This document shows, piece by piece, positions 53,090 to 63,900 of a stretch of DNA of 64,000 bases. Source of the DNA: Imbricaverruca yamaguchii (Eukaryota; Arthropoda; Thecostraca; Neoverrucidae); assembly GCA_034440575.1 (NCBI GenBank), contig JAOTOL010001545.1, positions 671,001 through 735,000 on the forward strand, read 5' to 3'. The first letter of the stretch is position 1. Each line of letters opens with the position of its first letter. The position numbers and the translations under genes were made by a program. The notes beneath the pieces were generated by a model, which worked only from the letters and a program-made list of their open reading frames with translations, was not told where the DNA came from and made no database searches.

Positions 53090-54781
53090 CTGAGTAGTTC
53101 ATAATTTGCATAATGCGAGATATGTTCTTTTTGGTTCCGTTACTGTACACAGAAATACAGTATCGAATCTGCGAGAAGATCCGAGCATTGATCAGCGCGG
53201 AGATGGCAGCAGGTGAAAGGTGCCCTCCCACATGCGAAAGACCATCCAGAATTCCGAAACAACGCCGAGTCGGTTCTGAGACGTGCGAGTCCCAGATGAA
53301 CGTGCGATCGAAATTAAATCCGATATTTTGCATCCAGAAATGGCGGAAAAATCGAGATCGCGAAATTTCACGTTGATATCCGGCAAGGCCTGTAGATTTT
53401 GTTGGAGTTCAATCGTATCAGCCGAGTCCTAGCAGCGTTTATTTTCAGTCCATTTGCTCGAAACCAGATGTCTATGCAGGCCAAAACTCCTTCCGTGTGA
53501 GCGACGGCGTGTTGAATTTCAGATTTCTTGCCACTGACCAAAACTTGGGCGTCGCCAGCGTATTGGATAGCCACTGCGTCTTCGGCGAACAGACTGGGGT
53601 CGTTAGCGAAGACGCAGTAGCGGAGAGACCCGAGAGATGATCCTTCAAAAACTCCGATGTTGTTGGGCAAAGAGGCAGATTTTTGGACGACACCAGACTG
53701 TTAGTGGGACTTACATTCTGGGTATGCTTCTGAAGATACGCAGAAAACCAGGATGTGTCGATGCTGTGGAGACTTAAATTCGACAGGAGTTTTCAGTGGT
53801 CTATCACGTGAAAGCATTTGCTAAAATCCAGCAGGCTGAGAAGGGACATCTCTCCATGGTCACATGTGCATAGGATCGGGTCAGATATGGAGGCCAGGGT
53901 GATTTCCGTTGAGTGACAAGAACAGAAAACGTGCTGAGTTGGAGAGAGGTAGTGGTTTTCGGACAGATAATTGTGGAGCTGCTGGTGGACGGCACGCCTT
54001 ACAATTTTCGAACTGACTGGGACGATGGAGATAGGACGAAAATTGGCGTGTGTGGCGTGTAGCGAGGTAATCCAAGGTCCGTTGTCGAGTGACCAGGGAC
54101 CGCATCCTGTGGCGTGTGACGAGGTAATCCAAGGTCCGTTGCCGTGTGACCAGGGACCGCACCCTGTGGCGTGTAGTGAGGTAATACAAGGTCCGTTGTC
54201 GTGTGGCCAGGGACCGCACCCTGTGGCGTGTAGTGAGGTAATCCAAGGTCCGTTGCCGTGTGACCAGGGACCGCACCCTGTGGCGTGTAGCGAGGTAATC
54301 CAAGGTCCGTTGCCATGTGACCAGGGACCGCACCCTGTGGCGTGTAGCGAGGTAATCCAAGGTCCGTTGCCGTGTGACCAGGGACCGCATCCTGTGGCGT
54401 GTGACGAGGTAATCCAAGGTCCGTTGCCATGTGACCAGGGACCGCACCCTGTGGCGTGTGAGCGAGGTAATCCAAGGTCCGTTGCCATGTGACCAGGGAC
54501 CGCACCCTGTGGCGTGTAGCGAGGTAATCCAAGGTCCGTTGCCATGTGACCAGGGACCGCACCCTGGTGCGAGGTAATCCAAGGTCCGTTGTCGTGTGAC
54601 CAGGGACCGCATCCTGTGGCGTGTGACGAGGTAATCCAAGGTCCGTTGCCGTGTGACCAGGGACCGCACCCTGTGGCGTGTAGTGAGGTAATCCAAGGTC
54701 CGTTGTCACGTGACCACGGACCGCACACTGCAGGGGAGTAATAGACGGCCAAAAATTGGGGCGGCATGATTCGCAGGCCAA
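53090..54781 (-). mobile_element. Degenerate LINE reverse transcriptase interrupted by a minisatellite
   Basis: On the minus strand, WKELACESC with RPNF and SITPLQ (54781-54735) is the start of a LINE reverse transcriptase. ANFRPISIVPVSSKIVRR and SLLDFSKCFHVIDH (motif A; usually FSKAFD) follow at 54045-53795. Then come EGSSLGS and IQYAGDAQVLVSGKKSE (motif C) at ~53660-53520. A C-terminal part with FDRTFIWDSHV and LINARIFSQIRYCISVY lies at 53335-53085. Motif C has Gly where the first catalytic Asp of YADD is expected, and there are frameshifts, so the element is dead. The 57 bp array at 54040-54735 sits between the PLQ and ANFRPISI blocks and keeps the frame open. A jockey/CR1-like clade is likely, and it differs from the LINE at 1110-3080. 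Confidence 0.85.
54040..54735. repeat. 57 bp minisatellite, ~12 units, inside the LINE
   Basis: CGAGGTAATCCAAGGTCCGT with GTGACCAGGGACCGCACCCT repeats at 57 bp. One unit near 54565 is shortened. 57 bp equals 19 codons, so the LINE frame reads through it as CGPWSHGNGPWITSLHATG. Confidence 0.94.
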
Positions 54782-54784
54782 TTC

Positions 54785-55480
54785 TTTCCAGTCAGTGCCA
54801 AAAGATTAATGTCTCAGGCGGGAGAAAATGTGAGGGGGACATGTCCATTATCCGCCCTCCAAACACCCGGGGTCTGCCACTGCTATCTGTGGATGAGTGT
54901 TCAGTCGTCCCCGGTGCGATCTGTCACGTGACCTCAGCGGGTGGTGACTGCACATTGGGCGGAGGCCAACAGGCAAACCGATATATCAACTGACTACCGA
55001 CAGCGTAGGGGGATTGTGAAAACGCTAAACCTGGTGAGATCACCTTCGACTGACACCTTACATCCATCTTGGCGTTTTGACAGACGCAAAGAATTGAAGC
55101 CTTAGATCCACTGTAGATGATGAATAGCAGTGGTGTCTGTGGATTGGTGTTTGACGGTGTGCCAACTACTTGGGTCACTTTGTGCTCACAGCTAGACTGA
55201 CAAGTAACAAAATAGGAATGCGAACTAACGAAATAACATCTCGTTGCAATACTCTTCATTGCATCATCTCCAATTTCACGCTTTCCATCCCCGAACATGG
55301 GTCGTTAGTAAACGCAGGCAGCCAAAGCATTGCAGCGAGGATAAATGCAACAACGCAAAAGTGTTGAAGTAATCGTATCCACAGACGCTGTTTCGTGTTC
55401 GAAGGCAAATCAAACAAAGCGCACGTGACCTGCATGAAATGCACCCGTGCGACCTGTGCAAAGTCGGCTCATGTGATGCA
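54785..55480. other. No gene recognised
   Basis: 54785-54860 may be the decayed upstream part of the LINE. The rest has no supported feature. Confidence 0.35.
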
Positions 55481-55484
55481 GACA

Positions 55485-57085
55485 AGTTCTTTCATGTGGC
55501 GCAGACAAGTGCGTCCACTTTATGCAGATGCAGTCGGTCCACGCGATGGAAAAGCGCCGTCCACTTGATGCAGGTCTGTCCACGTGATGCAGGTCCGTCC
55601 ACGTGATGCAGAGACGCCCACGTGATGCAGGTCCGTCCACGTGATGCAGATACGTCCACGTGATGCAGGTCCGTCCACGTGATGCAGGTCCGTCCACGTG
55701 ATGCAGATACGTCCACGTGATGCAGGTCCGTCCACGTGGTGAGGTCCGTCCACGTGATGCAGGTCCGTCCACGTGATGCAGGTCCGTCCACGTGATGCAG
55801 GTCCGTCCACGTGATGCAGAGACGTCCGACCACGTGATGCAGGTCCGTCCACGTGGTGCAGGTCCGTCCACGTGATGCAGGTCCGTCCACGTGGTGAGGT
55901 CCGTCCACGTGATGCAGGTCCGTCCACGTGATGCAGGTCCGTCCACGTGATGCAGAGACGTCCGACCACGTGATGCAGGTCCGTCCACGTGGTGAGGTCC
56001 GTCCACGTGATGCAGGTCCGTCCACGTGGTGAGGTCCGTCCACGTGATGCTCCGCACGTGGTTCGTTATGGAGTCCACCAGTGTGTGTCGTCACTGATGA
56101 GGTCCGTCCACTTGATGCAGGTCCGTCTACGTGGTGAGGTCCGTCCACGTGATGCAGGTCCGTCCACGTGATGCAGAGACGTCCACGTGGTGAGGTCCGT
56201 CCACGTGGTGAGGTCCGTCCACGTGATGCAGGTCCGTCCACGTGATGCAGAGACGTCCACGTGGTGAGATCCGTCCACGTGGTGAGGTCCGTCCACGTGA
56301 TGCAGGTCCGTCCACGTGATGCAGAGACGTCCACGTGGTGAGGTCCGTCCACGTGATGCAGGTCCGTCCACGTGATGCAGAGACGTCCACGTGGTGAGGT
56401 CCGTCCACGTGGTGAGGTCCGTCCACGTGATGCAGGTCCGTCCACGTGATGCAGGTCCGTCCACGTGATGCAGAGACGTCCACGTGGTGAGGTCCGTCCA
56501 CGTGGTGAGGTCCGTCCACGTGATGCAGGTCCGTCCACGTGATGCAGAGACGTCCACGTGGTGAGATCCGTCCACGTGGTGAGGTCCGTCCACGTGATGC
56601 AGGTCCGTTCACGTGATGCAGAGACGTCCACGTGGTGAGGTCCGTCCACGTGGTGAGGTCCGTCCATGTGGTGAGGTCCGTCCACGTGATGCAGAGACGT
56701 CCACGTGGTGAGGGACGTCCACGTGATGCAGGTCCGTCCACGTGATGCAGGTCCGTCCACGTGGTGAGGTCCGTCCACGTGATGCAGATCCGTCCACGTG
56801 GTGAGGGACGTCCACGTGATGCAGGTCCGTCCACGTGATGCAGAGACGTCCATGTGATGCAGGTCCGTCCACGTGGTGAGGTCCGTCCACGTGGTGGGTC
56901 CGTCCACGTGATGCGTCCGACCACGTGATGCGGTCCGTCCACGTGGTGAGGTCCGTCCACGTGGTGAGGTCCGTCCACGTGATGCAGGTCCGTCCACGTG
57001 ATGCAGGTCCGTCCACGTGATGCACAGACGTCCACGTGATGCAGATCCGTCCACGTGATGCAGGTCCGTCCGACCACGTGATGTG
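55485..57085. repeat. 18/19 bp CACGTG-bearing satellite with 74 bp higher-order unit
   Basis: Two monomers alternate: GGTCCGTCCACGTGATGCA (19 bp) and GGTCCGTCCACGTGGTGA (18 bp), plus an AGAGACGTCCACGTG variant. Between 56175 and 56330 the AGAGAC marker recurs every 74 bp, equal to two 19-mers plus two 18-mers. Nearly every monomer contains the palindrome CACGTG. The array has a break at 56045-56100. Open frames across it are repeat artefacts. Confidence 0.94.
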
Positions 57086-57519
57086 AGCTGGTCAGTCTGT
57101 GTGACTGACGTGCATACGCATGCCAAGTCGGCCCATAGAAGCATGTACGACGTCTTATGCTTTGGATTGCGGAAGACTGCCATGAAGCATGTGCATGGTC
57201 CGAGCTATTTTGGGAGACAGCGACGGATTCCCCTGTTAATCGCGGAGAAGACAGGACAGGATTCGGAATTAGGCAGCACTGACCCCACAAAACAAACATA
57301 AAACGACAACCGCTCGTGCGACCGCATCGCATTCGCTCTTGAGACGTGCACCGAGTGTGTGCACGTGACGAGGCCGGGACTATGCAGCGGGTGCACCGGA
57401 AGCGGTCAGCGCCGGGTGTACGGCCGCTTCAAGGTCTGCCAACGACGCAGTCGGCGGCGCCGGCGGCTCACTGACGTGGCCGCCACGGCGGCGCGCCGCT
57501 TCCCGGGACGACCCGCCGA
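57086..57519. other. Spacer ending in a CpG-rich block
   Basis: 57370-57515 is GC-rich and carries open frames on both strands. The plus strand reads RRVYGRFKVCQRRS and the minus strand PPAPPTASLADLEAAV. I cannot choose a strand or splice sites. Confidence 0.3.
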
Positions 57520-58030
57520 CTCATGGACTCATGGACGGACCATGGACTCACGGACGGACCATGGACTCATGGACGACTCATGGACTCATGGACGACTCGT
57601 GGACTCATGGATGACCCATGGACTCGTGGACTAATGGACGGACCATGGACTCATGGACACATGGACTCGTGGACTCGTGGACGACTCATGTATTCATGGA
57701 CGACTTATGGACGACTCATGGACTCATGGTCGACTCATGGATGACTCATGGAATCATGGACGACTCGTGGACTCATGGACCCATTGGACTCATGGACGCC
57801 TCATGGACGCCTCATGGACTCATGGATGACTCATGGACACATGGACTCGTGGACTCATGGACGACTCATGTATTCATGGACGACTTATGGACGACTCATG
57901 GACTCATGGTCGACTCATGGATGACTCATGGAATCATGGACGACTCATGGAATCATGGGCGACTCATGGACTCATGGACGACTCTTGGAATCATGGACGA
58001 CTCATGGACTCATGGACGACTCGTGGACCG
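57520..58030. repeat. 8/11 bp ATGGACTC / ATGGACGACTC repeat
   Basis: The two short words alternate and form irregular ~19 bp units. A ~150 bp segment (about 57660-57745) is duplicated near 57840-57925, showing block duplication. A few units contain TGACTCA. Confidence 0.92.
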
Positions 58031-58640
58031 GGCCGTCCTTGGGACGCACGCTGCCGTCTCGAGCCAGTGGATTGGCGGCCCGCCCGGCGAGTCCGAGTCA
58101 GCCGCCACACTCGCAGCGAGTACAAGCGCACCGGGATGTCGACACACACACATCGGCACTGCGGCCGACTCTGACTGAGGCGCTGTCCGGGATCTCGGGA
58201 TCTCGGGCCGCATTGTTCGCCCGGGATCTGCCGCGGAAATGTGGTCGGGAAGGCCGCATTGTGGCGTTGGAGCCGGCCGGCCCTGAATGCACTTCCTGCG
58301 CTCGGCACCAGCTGGCGTGACGTTCAATATGGACATGTTTGGGCAGCGTCTCGTGTTGCCCCTGCGGCCGAAGCCGGTGACACGGTGACATTCCACACAC
58401 ATAGTGGCGCGGAGATGTGTCGAGACAGCGCCGGAGCTCCCCGCTACTCGATATGCAGGCTGCGAGAAGTCGGCGACGGCGACACTTGAGCTTTCACGAC
58501 GGCCTGAAGACATTCCATCCCCGCCGTATGCATGCCGCGCCGGCATCGGCGACGCACTTCACCTGTTTCGTGAAGGATGTAGACGTCGTCGGTGAGGGGT
58601 GGTGGGGCGAGGAAGACCGTGGATCAGATGATACTCCGGC
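58031..58640. other. GC-rich region, no resolved gene
   Basis: Several overlapping open frames reflect GC content. AACAG followed by GTGAAG at ~58570 on the minus strand could be a splice site but does not keep frame with the exon at 58644. Confidence 0.3.
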
Positions 58641-58643
58641 TAC

Positions 58644-58700
58644 CTGATGTCCTGAGCGTCCAGGTGGCAGCGCCGGCGCAGCAGCCACTCGTCCTCCACC
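58644..58700 (-). CDS. Candidate 57 bp micro-exon
   Basis: On the minus strand a pyrimidine-rich tract (CTCCTCTCCTCGTTCTCCC) and TCAG precede base 58700. The frame VEDEWLLRRRCHLDAQDI is followed by ATCAG and GTAGCC, a usable donor, at 58644/58643. The sequence looks protein-like and both splice sites are reasonable, but no partner exon in matching phase was found. The family is not recognised. Confidence 0.3.
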
Positions 58701-58769
58701 CTGACCCACATAGAATGGGAGAACGAGGAGAGGAGATTGCTGGAATGCGGTGGCCCGCCGACCGCGTCG

Positions 58770-58990
58770 GGTATCCTGGAGAATGGTGCTGGAGAGGACA
58801 TGGCAGCGCGGCTGCACAGTCCGTGACAGCGTGCTGGAGAGGGGTGCTGGAGAAGGGGCGTGGTGGCGTGGTCTCACTGTCCTCGTGACTGCCCCCTGGA
58901 CCGAATCGGCGGGGTGTTGGAGAGGGGTGCTGGAGAGGGGGCGTGGCAGCGTGGCCTCACAGTCCGCGTGATTGCCCCCTGGGCCGGCCC
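58770..58990. repeat. ~90 bp degenerate tandem repeat
   Basis: GGAGAGGGGTGCTGGAGA and GACTGCCCCCTGG/ATTGCCCCCTGG recur in two to three ~90 bp units. Confidence 0.75.
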
Positions 58991-59214
58991 GCCAGCACAG
59001 CCAATCTGGTGCAGGCGAGCCTCGTGCACACTCACCCCATTGTACAATGTACATTGACCCATCATTTACCGTGTGCATGCGGCCGCCTTCACTCGCCATC
59101 TTGGCTCAGTGTGGTATTTGTCGGTGCGACTGATCAAAATTAAAGTAATCAAACTATGCAAAGGATGAGTATACCGTCGGTTGGCACGGAAGAGAACAGG
59201 ATCTATGAGGCGAT

Positions 59215-59880
59215 GCCAGGTGGAGATCTACGGTAGGTACGGGGAAAGCGGGTTAGTTGTAGCGATGTCAGGTGGATAATCTAAGGTAAGCACGGGGAAA
59301 GCGGGTTAGTTGTAGCGATGTCAGGTGGAGATCTACGGTAGGCACGGGGAAAGCGCGTTAGTTGCAGCGATGTCAGGTGGAGATCTACGGTAGGCACGGG
59401 GAAAGCGGGTTAGTTGTAGCGATGTCAGGTGGATAATCTACGGTAGGCACGGGGAAGGCGTGTCAGTTGTAGCGATGTCAGGTGGAGATCTACGGTTGAC
59501 ACGTGGAAAGCGTGTCAGTTGTAGCGATGTCAGGTGGAGATCTACGGTAGGCACGGGGAAAGCGGTTAGTTGTGGATGTCAGGTGGAGATCTACGGTAGG
59601 CACGGGGAAAGCGGGTTAGTTGTAGCGATGTCGGTGGAATCTACGGTAGGCACGGGAAAGCGGTTTTGTAGCGATGTCAGGTGGAGATCTACGGTAGGCA
59701 CGGGGAAAGCGGGTTAGTTGTAGCGATGTCAGGTGGAGATCTACGGTAGGCACGGGGAAAGCGGGTTAGTTGTAGCGATGTCAGGTGGAGATCTACGGTA
59801 GGCACGGGGAAAGCGGGTTAGTTGTAGCGATGTCAGGTGGAGATCTGCGGTAGGCACGGGGAAGGGAGGCTCGTTGTAGC
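59215..59880. repeat. 52 bp minisatellite, ~13 units
   Basis: GTAGGCACGGGGAAAGCGGG with TTAGTTGTAGCGATGTCAGG and TGGAGATCTACG repeats at 52 bp. Units at 59560-59680 carry several one-base gaps. Decayed units continue to about 59960. Confidence 0.94.
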
Positions 59881-59960
59881 GACACTAGGCGGATATCGTG
59901 GGAACGCACGGGGAAGAGCACCACAAGCTCGTTGGAGCGACATTAAGTAAGATATGTAAT

Positions 59961-60094
59961 TGGCCCTTGCACTTCGGAATGTGAAGGCTTGGTCGGTTTA
60001 GTACACGGAAGCCATCATTAGCGTCATGTCCGGTTATCCAGGAATGTGCCGTGCACTGGATGCATGCTGTAGTCCGAGTTCACACGGTGTCAGA
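59961..60094. other. Short spacer
   Basis: Nothing recognised. Confidence 0.3.
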
Positions 60095-60460
60095 CTGACT
60101 CAGACGATGGCTGAACCGATGCCTGACAGCGGAACCGATGCCTGACAGTGGAACCGATGCATGTCAGCTGAACCGATGCCTGAAAGCTGAACCGATTCCT
60201 GCCAGCTGAACCGATGCCTGGTAGCTCAACCGATGCCCGATAGCTGAACCGATGCCCGAGACCTGAACCCATGTCTGCCAACTCAGCCCATGTCTGCCAA
60301 CTCAGCCGATACCTGACAGCTAGACTGACGTCAGATTCGACACCTAACCTGGCTTCTAAGCAATGTCAGACTTCACATCTGACTCGACATGTAACTGCAC
60401 ATGTGACTGGACATCTAACTTCATATCTGCATCGACATCTAACTTCACATCTGTTCTTAT
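60095..60460. repeat. ~19 bp CTGAACCGATGCCTG repeat and decayed continuation
   Basis: About ten units of GCTGAACCGATGCCTGA-type sequence are followed, from 60350, by looser ACATCTAACTTCACATCTG units. Confidence 0.85.
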
Positions 60461-61030
60461 GTTTGCCCTGGGATTTAACCTGTCTAACCAGACACTTGAC
60501 ATTGTAGTTGAACTGACACAGGATCTGACACCTGACCCGGCATGTGGCCCGGCATTGTGAACGCCATGTGATCCGATGTCAGCTAAACAGTTCGCCTCAT
60601 CCACCTCTTATACCAAATATTGTGGGATATTAGACAAGACATTGAAACTATCTCGTCGTTTTGACATTGGAAGTCTCTCGAAAGTATGCATCAAATCTCA
60701 CACCATCATAGAAAATTAGCTACATACCTGACCAATATCTGACTTGGCACAATGTCCAGACATCAAACTCAACAACGCACCTGGTATAGGTTTGGATATA
60801 TATCAAGGTGCTATGATGAAAAAGTCGCCTGAATGCCATCAAGTAATCAACCGACTGGCAATAACATGGCGCCTTGATTTCACTCATGGTGCTGCACCGC
60901 TGTAATCTGACGCAAAATCCCACGGCGATGACCGCGAGTTTCGACATTCCGCCTGCACATGACCTGGCATCCAAATCTCAGACCACCGCTGCACAGGGGC
61001 CGACTGCTACACCCGGCGTGATAGCTCGGC
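60461..61030. other. No gene recognised
   Basis: Loose CTGACA-type words continue, and no coding signal is seen. Confidence 0.35.
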
Positions 61031-61039
61031 TCACGAAGG

Positions 61040-61320
61040 CACTGACACACTGACCTGACACACCGGCGGCCCGGCGGCACTGACACACTGACCTGACACA
61101 CCGGCGGCCCGGCGGCACTGACACACTGACCTGACACACGGGCGGCCCGGCGGCACTGACACACTGACCTGACACACCTGCGGCACGGCGGCACTGACAC
61201 ACTGACCTGACACACCGGCGGCCCGGCGGCACTGACACACTGACCTGACACACCGGCGGCCCGGCGGCACTGACACACTGACCTGACACACCTGCGGCCC
61301 GGCGGCCCGGCGGCGGCTGA
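61040..61320. repeat. 38 bp minisatellite, 7 units
   Basis: CACTGACACACTGACCTGAC with ACACCGGCGGCCCGGCGG repeats at 38 bp with minor CTGCGG/GGGCGG variants. Confidence 0.94.
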
Positions 61321-61399
61321 ACTCTGACGTGACGCTGCCACTGCCACACCTGACGCGGCCACTCTGCCAACTCGGCGTGACGCTGGCCACTCTGCACAC

Positions 61400-61830
61400 T
61401 CGTGACTACGCCAGCCACTCCGCCAACTCGTGACGTGACGCCGGCCACTCCGCCAACTCGTGACGTGACGCCGGCCACTCTGCCACTCCGCCAACTCGTG
61501 ACGTGACGCTGGCCACTCCGCCAACTCGTGACGTGACGCCGGCCCTCACTGCCAACTCTGACGTGACGCTGCCACTCCGCCAACTCGTGACGTGACGCCG
61601 GCCACTCTGCCAACTCGTGACGTGACGCCGGCCACTCTGCCAACTCGTGACGTGACGCCGGCCACTCCGCCAACTCGTGACGTGACGCCGGCCACTCTGC
61701 CACTCCGCCAACTCGTGACGTGACGCCGGCCACTCTGTCACTCCGCCAACTCGTGACGTGACGCCGGCCACTCCGCCAACTCGTGACGTGACGCCGGCCA
61801 CTCCGCCAACTCGTGACGTGACGCCGGCCG
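61400..61830. repeat. 30 bp minisatellite with TGACGTGACG core
   Basis: CGTGACGTGACGCCGGCCAC followed by TCTGCCAACT repeats at 30 bp, with some 39 bp units carrying an extra TGCCACTCC. Each unit has two overlapping TGACG half-sites. Confidence 0.93.
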
Positions 61831-61995
61831 GCCCACGCGATCAGACGGCCACCGCCGGCGCTGAGCCGTCGGCGCGTGACGAGCCGGCGGGCGGCTGTAC
61901 AGACGGCCGGAGGCGCGGCCGACCTCTGACATCGGCTGTCCGATTGAAAATCAACCGGCGCGGCTGTGTTCATCAGCGGTGCAGCTGATGCGCCG

Positions 61996-62095
61996 CTGGA
62001 CTGGACTGGACTGGACTGGACTGGACTGGACTGGACTGGACTGGACTGGACTGGACTGGACTGGACTGGACTGGACTGGACTGGACTGGACTGGA
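61996..62095. repeat. (CTGGA)20 perfect pentanucleotide microsatellite
   Basis: Exactly 100 bp of uninterrupted CTGGA. The lack of variants implies recent slippage. Confidence 0.97.
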
Positions 62096-62235
62096 CCGGC
62101 TATTCATAATTCATAATTGCTATTCATATTCTGCTACATCATATATCATAATTGCTATTCTAATTACTATTCATAGCAATTAGAAGAGCAATATCATAAT
62201 TGTTATATCATAATTGCTATTCATAATTTCTGGCT
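62096..62235. repeat. Degenerate CATAATTGCTATTCAT repeat
   Basis: AT-rich words CATAATTGCTATT recur irregularly next to the CTGGA tract. Confidence 0.8.
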
Positions 62236-63505
62236 ACTGTCGGATCCAGTCGTTAGGCTGGGTTCTTTCGTTTGAAATGGACCAGATACACCCAGGCAAC
62301 CATGATTCGCCGGTGGACTTCGTCGACAAAGATAACTCAACGGGTTTCCAATACTTTTGCAGCAAGATATGCACTGAAGCAAATGTATTCTCATAAAATG
62401 CTGTCATTCTCCAAGAACTCATAAACTTTGGTTCGGGCTGGTGCCCTTGGCCCATCATCGCCGGAACGTCCCTCCTTGGATCCGGTTGTGACTGTGATGT
62501 CAGTGAGCCCTGGGATCCTCCATCATCGCAGACCGCTTCTTGGGACACATGGGAGCGCCAGAGGACGCTCCGTGATGCAGCTGCGTGATGCTCACACCAA
62601 CTGCAGCTGCCTATTAATGCAGCTGCAGTTGGTGTGAGACGAAGCAATTGTACGTCCTGTCTTTACTCGCAACACCACATGCCCATAATTATGAACTGAA
62701 GCGATCTTGTGAAAGGATATGGCTCCACGTCTCCCGCTTACATGTCACCGCAGGGTAATTGCAAAGCCATGACGAAGCTGTGATATGCTTAGCGTTAGAA
62801 TGATGCCAGATGCAATGGGACAGGTACGCTCTGGAGCTTCTTGTTGCATCAAGCCCTTGACTCGGGCCAAACTCTTCTTCAGCGTAGCCTAACACCTTCT
62901 GGGGTATTGCAGAGTTTTTTTTGGAATGCTCAGCATAAAGGAAACGAACAGCTAGAAAGGAGCATGCAAAAATGACGCACGCGTTTTTCCCCAGACCACA
63001 GGAATTCACGCCATGGGGTCATGCCCCCAAAAGCTAAAATCGGAGAAATTTTGGATTACAAATATTCCACCTTGTGCTCTCTACCAAACAATTTTAGAGA
63101 TGTTTAGGTGAGTACTCCTTAAAACTATTAATGCAGTACGTGTGACATTCACTTTTCCACGACAAATCAAAGATGTGGTTGAAACGCATACTGCAACAGA
63201 AGAGAACTGCGCAATGACGGTGCCAAATGATGGGGATAACATGGTCAAATGGGCTGGGCGAAGACGTATTTCACGGAGTTGGCACGCCTCCGGTGGCCCT
63301 GTCTCCTACTCGGGTGGACGCCTGTTGGTGGCAGGGTCAGGTGACACCGGAATGTCGCAGCTGCAGATCCATTCAGCTAGCACTTCGCCAGCTCTGGCAA
63401 TTTGCCAGAGCTGGGTTGTTTGTCACCGCGACAAGATCTGGGGATCTCTCCCCGACAGCGGACCGCGGCGTACCGCTCGGTTCTCCGACCTGGCGAGTCC
63501 ACGAT
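62236..63505. other. No gene recognised; one perfect hairpin
   Basis: Only short frames are seen. The plus-strand frame 63142-63843 runs into the terminal 66 bp array. The hairpin at 62591-62638 is listed separately. Confidence 0.35.
62591..62638. repeat. Perfect 20 bp stem with 8-base loop
   Basis: CTCACACCAACTGCAGCTGC at 62591-62610 pairs without mismatch with 62619-62638 around the loop CTATTAAT. The stem contains CTGCAG and CAGCTG. It could extrude as a cruciform or form an RNA hairpin. It is too short for an unmodified miRNA precursor. Confidence 0.92.
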
Positions 63506-63509
63506 TCCC

Positions 63510-63900
63510 AATATCAATCCCGCAAACATTGTCCCATAATCTTCTATGGCAGCCATGCCATTCGTCCCGTGATCCTCGATATCAATCAAGAAAAATCGCC
63601 CCACAATCCCTACGACGACCACAACATTCGTCCCGTGAACCCCGATATCAACCAATAAAAATCGCCCCACAATCCCTACGGCCACCACATCATGCGTCCC
63701 GTGACCCCGATATCAACCAAGAAAATCCCCCACAATCCCTACGGTACCACACACATGCGTCCCGTGAACCCCGATATCAACCAATAAAAATCGCCCCACA
63801 ATCCCTACGACGCCCTATGACCACCACAACATGCGTCCCGTGATCCCCGATATCAAGCACCTAAAGTCGCTCCAAAATCCACAATGTCAGCCGCCAAATT
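63510..63900. repeat. 66 bp minisatellite, ~5 units
   Basis: CCCCACAATCCCTACGACGA with CATTCGTCCCGTGAACCCCG and ATATCAACCAATAAAAATCG repeats at 66 bp. Outer units are more diverged. Confidence 0.9.

Noticed and set aside
55492..57183. 563-residue DGPASRGRT repeat protein
   Set aside because: Follows from the 18/19 bp CACGTG array; all three minus frames are open.
57359..57634. Plus-strand protein running into the 57.5 kb array
   Set aside because: The latter half is repeat translation, and the GC-rich first half is open on both strands with no splice evidence.
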